A DNA stretch of 64,000 bases from Pyrrhosoma nymphula. Lineage: Eukaryota > Arthropoda > Insecta > Odonata > Coenagrionidae. A model generated the notes under the pieces. The model was not told where the DNA came from, did no database searches, and saw only the letters and a list, made by a program, of their open reading frames with translations. Where the stretch lies: assembly GCA_963573305.1 (NCBI GenBank), contig OY754329.1, positions 134,713,422-134,777,421 on the forward strand. Direction: 5' to 3'. This document shows positions 32,430-45,324 of this stretch, one piece after another; positions within the stretch are counted from its first letter, which is position 1, and each line of letters starts with the position of its first letter. Made by a program: the position numbers and the translations under genes.

Positions 32430-35312
32430 CGAAGACATTTAAATAGTGTTTAGTTTCTATGAATGACATGTACGGCCATTTCGGGACCAAATGACTCGCA
32501 TTTTTCTCTAATGTCGTTCACCTCTCCATTTTCGTCCACTTCTCCCTGCCTCACTTCGTTATCTTCTTTCGGGAACCGACGACAAGTGCGCACGGTGCAC
32601 GTCGCCCAACCTGTGATTTGCGACGCGTGCAATTGCGTCCATGTTTCCTCGTAAGAAGGGGCACGGGGGAGCCTCTCAAGATATATAGGGTGTTAGCAGG
32701 CGTCATAGGATCTAAAGGGATGGCCGCCGCTGAATATTTACAGCAATGACAAAAAACATGTTTTCTCTCAATCCAAAACTGATGCTCCAAAAAAGGAATC
32801 CCAATTTTAACCATTCTCCCCCATATTTGTTGGCTGGCAATAACTCGAGTTATCACATTACGTCATCTTAGATGGAGATGGCTCTACAATCTATTTGGCG
32901 ATCCAAAATAATGGCAATCTACAAGATGTTAGCATTTTTCATCTTAGAAGAGGAAATAAACCTAAGTTTGTAACAAAACCTAAAGTGTATAAAGTTTTAT
33001 GCCAAAATATATTTTTATCTCGACCAAGCGCAATTTGTTTCTAATTCAAACCTTCATCAACCTATTTGGGGCCCAAGTTATTCTCTGGATTATTAAATAT
33101 TGCCATAAGAACTTATAGCATACCTACTAACATTTTTAAGAAGACAATAATGCTGGTTAAAATTACTCCCCAGGTTTACGTGGTTTTACGTTGTGCAAAA
33201 TCAACCTAACTCGATGGATCCTGTTAATACGGAAAGTTAAATAATGTTGGTCATTTACCCATGCAGATACAAACGGGTTTTTGTAAATATTAGTAGTAAC
33301 ATGCCTACAACATGTTATCTATGTCAAGAGAAGGTATATTTCATTTATTTAATTGCTCTCAGTTTTTTAATAATATAATGGACTCTAGCTGTGAATTTTG
33401 AGTCATTCCAAATACATAAAGGCGATCCCTGCAAAGGATGTATAATTTATCCCTTTTTTTGTGCATCTCAAAAAGTTCTAATTTTTTCTCCGTGTTTAAA
33501 ATGGATAAATAACCAATGTTATCATTACATCAAGTTAAAATCAGGCTCTGTACAATGCCACTGAATTCCAAGAATAATAATTAGTTTCATTGCAAAGGCG
33601 ACTTGTCCACTGAAATCATCGAGGATTGTCGTTGATGAAAAATAATATATGAGATCCAATTTTAGATTCATGATAACAAAATCCCACCAGTTAAACCTCA
33701 TGCCAATTTACGCACTGGGGTCCTTAATCAAAGTAGAACAGTCCATAAGAATTCCGTAAAAAGTTAAGAACAGGCATACAGACATTCCAAAAAGAAGTAT
33801 AATTCCAGGTGAACAAAACAATTAGTGGAATCATAGCGTCTAACTTTTGAATTCCAATCAATGCAAAATTAAATCAACTAATAATCAATCAACGTATTGG
33901 CCCAATCACTTATTACTGAGCAAATAATACACGAACACAAAGTTTGGTTGTGATTAAAAAAAGCATAACGCTATAAAAGACAAAGGTTTTAAAAACGGCC
34001 ATTACCATAATACTCAACACTCATTCATTTTTTTATGACGTAGAATTACTTGACAAAATCTCTGAAATGAAAAAGACATAATTCCCTGAAAATCTAAAAG
34101 AAAAAAATTTGGAAATGCTTTTTGCTAATAAATGAGAATTCTTCAATTCATCAACCTAAACTCGAGGAAGTAGAATGGGAGCGGCACTCGTTTCTTTTTT
34201 AAGCGTAATAGGGGCAATCCGTAACATAGATTGCGGGCTTGCGTGCAATGTCATGTCTCAGAATAATTTATTTTCTCTATCGGATATTTCCATTCATTAC
34301 TCTCCGGTATCCGTGCAATGAATAAAACGCACTCATAACAAGCAAAGATAACTATCCCAAAGGTTCCCTTTGTAGTCCCAAGGACACTCGGGCTAATTAC
34401 GGCACCTGAAGTTGCTCTTTTGCAATATGCATGTTTCACAATATTAATTTCTTGTTCTCGTATTCGATTTATATCTCTCTCTGTACTGCGGCTCATTCCA
34501 TAACTGCCGTTGGCTATTTTACGCATTTATTTTTTCACATCAATAAATAAAAATGGTGCCACTTCTCGCGGCCAAACAATTAAATAAATAAACGAATATA
34601 AAAAATATCGAATGCACTACCTTTGACACTCAGGCCGTCAAACCACGAAACGCAATGCGGTGAGATGGTATATTTTTGCGTGAGGAAAAGCGGTGACAAT
34701 CACTCGTAGAGGCGATTAAACCCCAAGATATCACCTGCATCCGCTCACAGAGTAGGTAGGTAACGGGTTAGCGCGGGTTAGCGCAAACATTTAAAGCAAG
34801 GGACCTGGATGGAATGCGGGCTCCGCCAGTCATCACCCACATGCCCGTCGTAAATCACAATAGCGCTCGGGAGCACGCCAATGTTTTATAACGGCCTCTT
34901 TGATCGCACGTTCATAAGTCTCCTCCAGCTTCGAGGCAACATTTGACGTTCAAAAGAGCGAAACGGTGACATGATATCCACGAAATATGCGGAGAAATGA
35001 CAACGTGCGTTCCACAAGAGACGAGAACGCAGAGATGATGACTAGAGGGAATCACACGCCTCCGTAGCTTTTAACGGCTATCAAAGAGGAAGAGAATGAC
35101 GCTCGGGACTAAGGTTTCAAAGGACCGCATGAATGTGATGAATCATTCAAGGTTTATCCGCCAGCTCGCGGCACCCATACAAGGGAGAATGATCTAATTT
35201 GCATGAGAACACAGCATGAAATCACACAAGTCATTCATACGTTCTCCCAACGTTACACCTCCGATCGTTTTGTGAAGGGATACGCAGAGTTTTCTCATGA
35301 AGTGGGATGTGG
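32430..35312. other. No gene recognised; AT-rich
   Basis: Short frames near 32450-32860 overlap on both strands in a slightly GC-richer patch and show no domain. From 32880 on the DNA is strongly AT-rich. A tandem GGGTTAGCGC duplicate occurs at about 34768-34787. Confidence 0.4.
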
Positions 35313-35315
35313 GGA

Positions 35316-35400
35316 AGTAGGCCGGTGTGGCGGTGGCTTAAGTGCAGGCTTGCCATTTCAAATGACCCGGGTTTAAATCCCGGGAGTTGAGAAGATTTTT
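35316..35400 (+). mobile_element. tRNA-like SINE unit
   Basis: The T-arm is an exact palindrome CCCGGGTTTAAATCCCGGG (35374-35392) containing a B-box-like GGTTTAAATCC. An A-box-like GTGGCTTAAGTGCAGGC lies about 35 bp upstream. The D and anticodon arms do not fold well, so it is not a working tRNA gene. Related to the units at 9125-9338 and 47115-47225. Confidence 0.45.
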
Positions 35401-35529
35401 CAGCGGAGTTCCGACCCGATACAGGAAGAGAAAACCCACTTTATATGGTCACACTGTTAATTTTATCTGGTATATGTGCTCCATGTTTGATGCTATACCC
35501 ATAATTTTTGTTATGTAATTTTTTTCTTC

Positions 35530-35945
35530 TTTCAGGAGATATAGGTCTATTAATGTAAAAAATATATGTTCTCTTTGCCGACGTTTCGCATCTGTATACT
35601 TGCTTCTTCAGAGCTACAATGAAGATTAGAGGGCGTATTGTACATCAATTACAATAAGAAATATGGTTTACAAATTTTGTATATAGTTATGTTAAAAATT
35701 ATATATAAATGATTTTTCAAGTTATCTCAGAGATACATCAGTGGCAATCTCACCTTTGTATATATACATTTTTACATAACTATGTACCACAATTGTAAGC
35801 CGTATCCAATTGATGTACAATTCGCCCCATCATTTTTATTGTAGCCGTGAAGAAGCACGTATACAAATGCGAAAAGTCGGCAAAGAGAAAACATATTTTT
35901 TTTTTAATTAATAGACCTATATCTCCTGAAAAAATAAAAAGATAC
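35530..35945. mobile_element. 415-bp foldback with mirrored hammerhead-like motifs
   Basis: Arms of about 180-190 bp (35532-35715 and 35752-35942) are reverse complements, beginning TCAGGAGATATAGGTCTATT at the outside. The left arm, read on the minus strand, has CTGAAGA (35611-35605), one extra A, a GCA/UGC stem over a 10-nt loop, then GAAACGUC (35587-35580), a complete core with N7 = A. The right arm has GTGAAGA and GAAAAGTC, so it is degenerate. Same architecture as the 45325 and 58934 elements but larger. Confidence 0.6.
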
Positions 35946-38900
35946 ATAATAAAAAAGAGGCCATGAAAAGGGATCATCTAGCTAATTTTTGTTGTTCACT
36001 AATGATGTTCTGTTTGTCATGCCATTCTCTGTTTTGTCAGCATTATTACCTTTTCCACCTAAATAATACGTTCAACCGTCAGGGCTATAACGTACCATTT
36101 TTCAATAAAAAGTATTCAGCTCTCTATGGAGATCGTATTATCGTGGTTGTCAGAGTACTGGATTCTCATTCTGCAGATTGTTAAGCCTTTCCTTGACTAC
36201 TAAACGAATCCTACCCTCACTATGCTCCTCACCTATCATTAACGGCGCAAATGACCTCAATAGACTGTCGCCTCCCCTAATAACCAGTAAACGATACGGG
36301 TGACGCCAGAAAAAATGCATTCACGAACTTTATAGAGTCGGGAGAATCTTAGCCAATGAACTCCGTCACATCCTTTGACCAATTGACAGACCGCGATGAA
36401 CTCTCGGTGAATTAAATCCGTACCTAATTAGTAGGTGACCGGGAACTCTTCGACTGCTGAGTTTGTGGAACTGAAGACGGCAAGCATAAAAGACAGAGTT
36501 TACAAACAAAAGTCTGCACCCAATGTTTTCCGCCTCCTGAACGGACGGTAACTATAAGATAGGTACCTACGCCTTTGAGACGGTAGAGCAGCAGTAATGA
36601 CGCCGCTGCAAGTACGCAAAAGAAGCAAACTATGAAGCAAGTCACCGGGCGTCATAAATCCTCATACGCCTCTCTCGACTTTCTCAGTGGTGACCAAGAG
36701 CATTAAACGGGATTACGTGTCAGCACGCAATACTACTCTGTTAGTCGAGATAACTCGAGCGTGTTCTTTGAAATTGCCTTCGCCTCAAGAGAAAATTAAT
36801 GCATTTAATTTTATAGTCCCATTGATGGGAATACATCGGTTTTCAGGTCCTAAATTACCACTAAGTCAATGCGCGATGCTCTCCTGCTTGCGAGAGGATG
36901 TGGATTCGTTATTTATTGACCTAAATTGCCGAGCCATAAATGTGTCCACGGGCTTAGATAATGAGAAACTTGCCACTTCGGTGCCTTTCGGATGTCCTGC
37001 ATTGAAATATATGGTACTTTCGTGAGCCAGTTTCCTCACATCATTCCATTAGCACTAAAGAATAAGTTCTAAAACAAAATAGTTATGACATAATAAGAAA
37101 TTTTATCATTTAGAATGAACAAGTTATGGGGTAACTTACAAATAAATTATACGCGATTTCTCAAAGAGACCGTCCAAATTTCATATTTTATTTACAAGGT
37201 AAGAGTACATTCATGCAGGGAAAGAAATTATGGATCATAAGCTCTCCTTATAATTTCATGATCTCATCGAGCAAACATTGAAGACCATTTCTAATGCAAG
37301 TATCCCCGGCTAATAAATTATTTCCTAAATATGCCGACTTTTGTCATTAAGAGCATATTTTCCCATAATATATGAGATAAACTGAATTGTCTCATTTCTG
37401 TCAAAAATAATGGCACATTTTTTTTCTGCATGATAATGTATATGCTAAATTTAAACTGACACTAGGATTTTAGGGAGCATCATATATCAACGCTCCATCG
37501 TAGCCAGTTTGAGAATGAACTGAGAATTCACAAAAAAGGGAATTAAAACAAATTATTTCCAGACGTTTTCATTATCATCGTATCTGGAAATGTTACGGAA
37601 TATAACAGGGAATATAGTAGATCAAAAAATAATATGAATTTGTATTTTATTTTCAAAACGAAATAAGAAATTGAATAAAACGAAAGTCAACCCACACTGC
37701 TAAGGTTAATGCAACTTCGACTGACCAAGAATTTACTCCACGATTTTATTAGATAAATGATCACTCTATGGCGAACTTCAACACGATAAAAAAATTATTG
37801 CATTGCTTTCAACAGTTGCAATATGAAATGGAAGCCTAGACTGACATTCAACAGAGACACTGAAGTCACTGGCAATGAGAAACAAAACGAATACTTCAAC
37901 TAGAATAATAATGCACATGATGCCCGACGGAAATATTAAAGCATTAACTCATACATTATTCACACAAAAACACCCAATAATACAAGAGATGTTATGTCGG
38001 AATATTAACAACTGCGACAGAAAATGATGAATCATTAGATAAGCTACCAAAATACATATTTTGCAGAACAAAGGCATAAAAAGAAAAGCATACTGAATAC
38101 TTGCCTTCTTTCGGTGAAAAAAATACTACGACTCAACAAAAAAATGACGATATTGGATATTCGATAGAATAAATTCCTGCTCGTAGCATGAGAATAAGGA
38201 AAGGGCAAAGAGACAGCAATTAATCTGCACCTTGAAAGATAGATAATAAGAATAATATATCTTGATGGAACTGATTGTTTTAATTACAATTAGAACAGTG
38301 AAGCACTTGGGCATTCATTATCTCCGATTGGGTATGCAATTAGTTTAATCGTACTTGAAGAGCATATCAACGTTTTAAAACTACGCATCACATAATTAAG
38401 TCACAACGTTTTTTGCGACAGATCGGCGACCTTCATGATACATCATTACGAAGTCGAAAAATGACGAATAATTCAGAGAAAATTAGATAAGGTGTGTGCG
38501 TTAAAAACGACAAAAAAGATAAGCGCACCGTAAAATTTCGCCACAGCCCATTAATGACACTCATATAATTTCATTACCTGAAAATCAATATGAGGGTTTT
38601 GAGAGCAAGAAAAACGTTTAAAAATCTTAAGCATACTTAGCTTGAAGCTTAGACGACAAAATCCTGCATTCTATCTTTAGAAATACATATCCTATTATGA
38701 TAGTGCTGGTTGAAAATCCTGCTGAAACCGACTAAAATATTTGTAAAATAGCCAAAAAGTAATGAATCGAGAAAATAATTGAATAGAAATGAATATGAGC
38801 TTTTTAGTTTTAATGAAAAAAAATAATACAACTACGGTAAACATTATATAATATCTAAATGTCAGATATTTCATTGTGTACAACATTTTTGGTGAAGCAG

Positions 38901-39900
38901 GTGGAGTTGTTACTAAGCAGTTTCCCTTGTGTATTTTGAAAAATTCATACGCTCGTGTCATGTGTCAGTTACTTGAGAACATATATGAGAGATCTATTGC
39001 TATCTATTGGCGCACATTTGAATCACTACACCTAGCAACCTAATCATACGTACGTACGTGTAGCCTTTTATAAAGTAGATATCATGAAGTACAACGTGAT
39101 ATAATTTAAACTCGGCTGTATTTTCTGGACTATTCCACTTGAATTGAAACTACATTTTCCAGTCATGTGTATCGATGATTTCTCTTCAGTCTTCATTTCT
39201 TTAGCGTAAGCCCAGATGCATTATTTTAATAATATATTCGGCGTCAGAAGGTAATTGTTCTCTCAATTTTAAGTAACATCACGTGAAAATCAGCTAGAAA
39301 AAAGTTGAGTGAGGAATATAATAAACTGTTTGTTCCGTAGTTGATGGCGCCTCAAAATGGCAAATCATCTTCAACCCGGCTTACAATAATAGACTGGGAG
39401 ATTACAAATTTAACTCTTTAATATAAAAATTCATAACTGAGATATTCTCTGCACTAAAAAAATCAACCATCACTTTTTATAGGAGCAAGGGAGGAATAAA
39501 CCAGAATGACTACGTCCCGTAGAGAATAATTCGTCAATTTACCGAGCGGGATGAACAGAAAACCAATAAGCTAGGGAAGCAGACAAGCACAATGACCCTA
39601 AATTGCCTTTCTAAAAGGAGACACAATTTGAAATACGTATTTTATATCTGTGAGACGTAGTAAACAGCAGCAAAAAAAGAAGAATAGGGACGATAGAAAT
39701 TCTGAGAATTGGAATAACGAAGAATATGAACTAAATATAATAGTGACTAAGGTGGCAGTGTGACTCTTGGAAGTGTGGATTAAATGATGAATCGTTTTAC
39801 GAAGAGCAGCCAAGCGGAAAAAACTGATTGAGGCCAAGTGAGGGGGGGTAAACCGTACATTTATTGGCCACCCAACAGTTATTGGCCACATGGTACTTTG
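35946..39900. other. No gene recognised; strongly AT-rich
   Basis: Nearly 4 kb of AT-rich DNA with only short frames and no recognisable transposon protein. A minor (ACGT)n run is at about 39046-39058. Confidence 0.45.
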
Positions 39901-40010
39901 AAGAGCATAGTAAGAGTACAGTTGGACAAAATTTACAATCATCACTATCGTAAATTTGGCAATCAATATTGCAATTTTTTCCACTGTACTCTTACTTACT
40001 CTATGCTCTT
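39901..40010. repeat. Short foldback
   Basis: AAGAGCATAGTAAGAGTACA (39901-39920) recurs inverted at 39983-40010 with a 4-5 nt insertion (ACTT duplication) in the right arm. The spacer is about 55 bp. Two TATTGGCCAC copies lie just to the left. Confidence 0.65.
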
Positions 40011-40891
40011 AAAAATACGATGAGACCAAAAACTGTAAGGTTTATCATACCTAATTCTAAATGAAATATAAATAAAATGAAACTACCACGGAGAGCCCAG
40101 CATGGATTACGAGAAGTAGGTAAAGGTTGACGTCAGTACTAGGAACTTTTATTACGTCACTGTGATGGCAGAGTACCTATAGGGTAGCTGTTACCACTGG
40201 AATAAGCTAATGGCTTGATTAACCGTAACGGTGATGATGCCTTACTATGACAGTAGGTATAACAAGTGTAAGAACTCTACAATGCACTTATTGTTTGAGC
40301 TATGAGTAAAGAACCACCTACTACCCTAAAGTAAAGGCCAAATTAGAACACGGACCACTTCCCAGCGTTTAAAACAGATGAATGAAATAGAATAGCACTT
40401 CAATACTAAGATTTACCAAAGCATGTTATTGTATTTACCAAAAATGTGAACATACGTTTTTTCTCCGCAAACAAGGACCTTTGAGGCATTCACCCATATG
40501 AAATAATCAAAGAGTACCCTAAGCGTTAAATATATTATAAGTTATGTGTTCCGTTTCACTATCTCAAGTGGAAAGGCTCACGGCTAAGTGAGTTCAAAGT
40601 TTTAAAAAATGTTCATGAATATTACATGGATAATAAATATTAATTGCATGAGAAATGAAAGGAGTATCTGTTATTAAGCGTCATGCAAGAGATTGGCATG
40701 GTAAATTGTGCGTCTTTGATTAATGTCTACATATTAAATTGTAAAGATCAGACAGGTCTTACTGAGTTTAATTATTTTTCCTCTAATCCCAAGAGATAAG
40801 GAAAGGAAAAAAGTAAAAATAAGGGTGGGTCTGTGCTTTGACCCCCCGGTTAAGGATTTGCTACACCGTTAATTTTCCCTTCTCTGAGCAC
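40011..40891. other. No gene recognised
   Basis: AT-rich; a possible weak inverted repeat near 40165-40260 was not convincing. Confidence 0.4.
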
Positions 40892-41554
40892 TTAAAGTAG
40901 CTTGAGCGAGATGTTTCCCTTTTCATAATGGAAACCAAATTCGAATTTTATTTTTTTAATTTCAGCAGCTGTAAGAAGCATCAAGTAAGCATTGTACTAT
41001 TAATGGAGCAAAGATACAGTTTTATATTACTGAAATTCTCAGTAACTAAAGAAATATATCCATATAAGTATTTAACTTGACTAATTTTTTCATGCCGATC
41101 GGTTGAAACGTCTTCACAACTGAAGGTTTTTTTGTGATTCTGTAAAACATACAGAACATAGAGAGCTTCCGCACAACTCACCTTCCGACCGAAAGAAAAG
41201 AAACGCGGACGTCCACTTCCGGCCAGTGCCACAATGAATCTCGTATTCAAATTAGTGATTGATTTATTTTTTTAAATAATTGAGAAAACATGCAAACTAC
41301 ACACTGTTTAATTTATGACGAGATGTACACGTTAGAAACGTCTTTCTTTTTAAAGTATCTCGAGTATCTCTGGAGTGCATACGCGTATCATATTTCATGG
41401 AAAATAGCTCCTCTTTGTTGGAAAATATCTCGAAAATTACTACCGCAAGTGGCTGATATTTTGGTATCTTTGGGAAGGTAAGATATTTTTATTTACGATA
41501 AGGTAAAATTCATGGAATCCTATATGAATTCATTTATCACTCAAACTACCTTAA
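40892..41554 (+). repeat. TTAA-family MITE, full copy with a 94-bp insert
   Basis: Bounded by TTAA at 40892-40895 and 41551-41554. Termini AGTAGCTTGAGCGA and (reverse complement) GGTAGTTTGAGTGA form imperfect inverted repeats. The body aligns with 62141-62687 through TTTTTTTAATTTCAG, CGATTCTGTAAAA-type and AAACTACACACTGTTTAATT blocks. The 94 bp at 41160-41253 have no counterpart in the other copies and were inserted later. TTAA termini suggest a piggyBac-type non-autonomous element. Confidence 0.65.
41160..41253. repeat. 94-bp duplicated segment, copy 1 (inside the MITE)
   Basis: 92 of 94 bases match 41735-41828 in the same orientation. It is GC-richer than its host (GAAACGCGGACGTCCACTTC). 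The two differences lie together in GGCCAGTGCC versus GGCCAACGCC. Both copies share one open minus-strand reading containing TRFIVALAGSGRPRFFSFGR, but no protein family is recognised. Confidence 0.9.
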
Positions 41555-41734
41555 AAACACCTGCCATCACTAAGCGTCACAACAAAAAAAAGATAAAAAA
41601 AATAAAATAAAAAAGCCGCGATAAGGTGACTATAGCGACGAGAAAACCATGAGGCCACGTACACCGAACTTCCTCTTTCGAACTGTCGCGCGGAGCCGAA
41701 ATCCTTGGCGGGACTTGACAAGCGTCAACCGGCG

Positions 41735-41828
41735 AGAGAGCTTCCGCACAACTCACCTTCCGACCGAAAGAAAAGAAACGCGGACGTCCACTTCCGGCCA
41801 ACGCCACAATGAATCTCGTATTCAAATT
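41735..41828. repeat. 94-bp duplicated segment, copy 2
   Basis: Lies in a GC-richer setting (41650-41830) and is bracketed by TTGACAAG (41715-41722) and TTGTCAA (41827-41833), which are inverted. The setting suggests that this is the source copy and 41160-41253 the derived one. Confidence 0.9.
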
Positions 41829-41833
41829 GTCAA

Positions 41834-42959
41834 GTGCAATTTCCTTACGGAAAATCATGGCATGGGTGTGAAAAATATGCGACCTCCTAGCTCGATGGAT
41901 TCGGTATTGTGGAAAACGGATATGAAAATAATACACGTCACATGAATGCATAACGGCCCGGTACTATAATGTTAAACCTTTCGCGACAAATCTCGCATCA
42001 ACTAACAGACGGTCTCATATACTTAATCCACAAAGATGTACAAAATCATGAGTATTAGTAACGATTATATGATCCGATAGCCATAAGTGACTGTGACTAC
42101 CTATAGAATCGTCCGCTGATTATTAAGAACAGCCAGCCAATATATTACCGGGCCTAGCAGTTCCGACTCCTCGACATTCTCCACATCGAAAAAACTGTTG
42201 GCTTCAACCTTCAAATTAACATGTGAAGCAATCGCTAATTTCAATCGCACTGGTATACTACGGCGTCAAACCTATGGATCAAGGCTATCATAAAGATATG
42301 ACTGTTATTTTTATTCAATAGTAGGTAGTGTCATTGAATGAAGCCTATCTATTGAAAGATAAGAAACAGCATTTCACGTGTCTTTGTCACTTTTTTAATG
42401 TCAACTATTTCTCATACACGATCATTACCTCAGGTAAACTGCAGTGCAATTCCTAGTTACTATTGAATGTCGCGTAGTGCATGATTGACGAAAATTCACT
42501 AATGGCCAACCATTCTTGACGTGCTTTGCAGAGCACTCTATAGATACAAGATGTTCAGCAAAGAAAAAGAAAACATCAAAGAAAAGAAAAACAAAAACAT
42601 AACATAGTATAAAAAAACTTCTCGAGATAAACAACACCGGAATAACACGATGGAATATTATAACCGACGACCACCCTTAATTAAACCAGGAAAATTAACG
42701 GTCATCGCGGCAGGCCTCGAGGGATCCAAAATAAATGCACGCTATTGGCGAAAGCCCAAGAACGGGGAAACCTTGGGCGTATCCAGATACAGATGGGAGA
42801 AAAAAAAGAAGAAAACAAGACGTATTGGGTAGGTAAACAAAAGGCCGTTCGTTCCGACGACGACATAAGAGGTGCGAAGCATGCGTGCGTAGCTACACAA
42901 AGAACACGGCGGAGAAACGTAAACATTAAGTGAGACAGCTTGAAGGGGAGGGAGGACGG
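41834..42959. other. No gene recognised
   Basis: Short frames only. GC content begins to rise from about 42690 towards the island. Confidence 0.4.
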
Positions 42960-44030
42960 TTTTCGAAGCGAAGGAGGAGGTAGGTACAAGTGCAAGTGCA
43001 TCGGAGGGAGGGGAAAGAGACGGGAGGAGGGACGGTGGGGGAGTTCGCGCGTGGGTTTGAGAGAAGCTTTAAGAAGGGGGGAAAGTATAGGGGGGGAAAG
43101 TCTTTATCTTTTATCCGCATGCCACGGCCACCATACGCACCGCAGCGACACCTAGGGCAGCTGATCGAAGCCGTTTGCGCGGGAAGCGAACCTCTTGCCA
43201 TCCGGCGAAACCTCATGCACCACTTACTCCCCATCCAGTGTCCTCGCCAGAGCCTCGTCAGTGTGGTAAGCCTGTCGCCGATGGCGCTCCACATGGCCCT
43301 CCGAAGGTCGGAGGAGGAAGAGGGGCGGGGCAGCGCCTCTCAGGGGGAGGAAGTTGCGGAAGAGAAGGAAGCGCGGATAAGAAGAGGTCCCGCTTCGCGT
43401 GGAAGGAGGACGATTTCTCGGCCTGCCGCGAAGTGAGAGGACTTCTCTGCACAGCCGTCCCGTCCTCGTTTCCTTCGAAGTGGTGTCCACCACCACCTCC
43501 GCCGTTCGTCTTCGTCCTCTTTCTCTCCTCCGGGGTCGTCGCAGCACTGTCTTCTCTTTTTCTCAAGAAAGGGGGCGGGGCACTGCTGCTGTCGGAAAAG
43601 GCGTCCTCGTGCTATCCGGCCATCTCGGAACACGGAGTTCAGACCCGGCGCCTTAGACGGCCGAGCGGCGACTGGCCGGCTACAAACACGCGCGCTCGCC
43701 ACAACACACACGTCCCTGCTGCCCCCCCGCGGCGGCGCGGCGTAACTACCTCCCCTATTCTCTCTGTCTCCCCCTTCCAGCACCACAGCCGTTCGATTCC
43801 CCTACAACTACTGCCGTCGCACGCAGAGACACCGCGCCGCACCACGCTCTTTCCCGCTCCTCCCCCCACATCCCTTCCACCCCGCGCCTCCAACACCCTC
43901 CCTCTCTCCCCTTCACTTTATACTTTTCACTGCTCCCGCCGACAAGCTGGCGGCGACAGCGACAGCGCTTCACGCCTTTCGCGGCCGATGGCGGAAGGAG
44001 TGAGAGAGGGAGACACACTGAGATATATCT
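42960..44030. promoter_or_regulatory. CpG-rich island
   Basis: The strongest GC/CpG island of the window; for example 43681-43740 contains 10 CG steps in 60 bases. Long open frames appear on both strands (285 codons at 43175-44032 plus; 148 codons at 43340-43786 minus), but they are Pro/Ser/Arg-rich, mutually overlapping and without domains, as expected where stop codons are rare. It is flanked by purine-rich DNA (44030-44270). Best read as an unmethylated promoter or 5' UTR region of an unidentified gene. Confidence 0.45.
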
Positions 44031-45189
44031 AAAGAGGAGGAAGGGGGCAGTCGTGTGAGGAGAGAGAGGGAAGGAGGAAGTTTAACCTTCCTCCGTTGAG
44101 GATGTAGGAGAAGAAAAAAAAAGGAGCGGAAAAAAAAATGTTTTAGTCCCAAAAGGAAAAAAAACAGCAAAAATAAAGGCGGTTTGATGGCGAGACGACG
44201 TTTTGCGGGGAAAAGAGCCGAGAGAAAAATACAGTGCGCTTGAAAAGTGATGGAAAGAGGACGAAGAATCAAAACAAATTGGATTTAGCGGAAACATTCA
44301 CTCGCTCCTTTCGCAGACTATTTCCTTCAGACCTCTTACCACTATTTTCCTCTGTTTTTTGCCCAAATGTTTCGCCTGTTCAAATTTTATGAAATCTTAT
44401 AAAAGTGTCTACAACACTAACAATGACACGATTCACTGCTTTTAGAGTTGATGCGATTTGAGTTGGGTAATGAGGCAATCTCTCTAGACCCACAACATGA
44501 TCAACATCTCTGGGACGAGAAATTCTACCGGGAAGGCTGCCAAAAAATTTTCATCAACAGTTCATGGTGCCCCCAAACTTTTTCAACCCTTCGACTCCTT
44601 CAAGAATTCTTAAATATTTTATCTATACCCTCATCTTTGCTATTAGGTTATTTTAGAATGACAAACAAAAGAGATGAGCATGTGAATTTAATATTGTTTA
44701 TTTTACTGTTTTCGTTATTTATCGAAAAGTACCTTGTAAGTAGTATTTTAAATTAAACAAGAGGAGTGTATTGGCGATCTGACTTTTATTGAAAATAATG
44801 CTAAAAATATGTTTACTAGTAAAACAATCAATTAATACCCGATAAATGACATGTCTAAATGTAAAATATTATGCAATAGATATATTTATAATACTTGTGA
44901 TTAAAAAAAAACATTTTCCCATCGACCTCCGTGCCTGTATTCGACCGCTCATTACCATTTTGAGGACTCTTGGTTTAATAACTTAAAATCTTTGATTCAG
45001 TCATAATTGTACCTAGAGCTGTAAACTCCCTTTCCCTGAAAATGAAGAGTTGGGTAAATAAACGTGGAATTTTAAGGTCGTATGTTTCTAAAATACCATA
45101 AGTTGTCATAATATTGAGATACGCTTTTACTACGCAGCGTGCTGTTTTCCAAATAGTGGTAGATTTCCGTTTTCAGGAGCCCCAAATGC
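44031..45189. other. No gene recognised
   Basis: Purine-rich to 44270, AT-rich after. The 102-codon frame at 44448-44756 has no recognised domain. Confidence 0.4.
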
Positions 45190-45320
45190 TAAAGTTAAAT
45201 CGCACCTCATAACCTAGGACCTTATTACCAAGACAAATGGGACATCGAGGATTGATTTAAACCCGCGTCCTTCGGGTTTACAGGAAGGTGTGTTACCATT
45301 GTTGCATGTCCGGGAGGTGG
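45190..45320 (-). mobile_element. tRNA-like SINE-type unit, degenerate
   Basis: The minus strand contains GCGGGTTTAAATCAATCC, a B-box-like T-arm, about 40 bp downstream of a weak A-box (ATGCAACAATGGTAAC). Not a functional tRNA. It abuts the following foldback. Confidence 0.35.
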
Positions 45321-45324
45321 AGAA

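Noticed and set aside
35374..35392. tRNA gene at the CCCGGGTTTAAATCCCGGG palindrome
   Set aside because: Only the T-arm is tRNA-like; the D and anticodon arms cannot be folded.
39046..39058. (ACGT)n run
   Set aside because: Only about three units; trivial.
43175..44032. 285-codon plus-strand open frame, the longest of the window
   Set aside because: It lies in a CpG island where stop codons are rare, overlaps long frames on the other strand, is Pro/Ser/Arg-rich and low-complexity, and shows no domain.
44448..44756. 102-codon frame after the CpG island as a coding exon
   Set aside because: No domain, no acceptor/donor pair around it, and AT-rich background composition.
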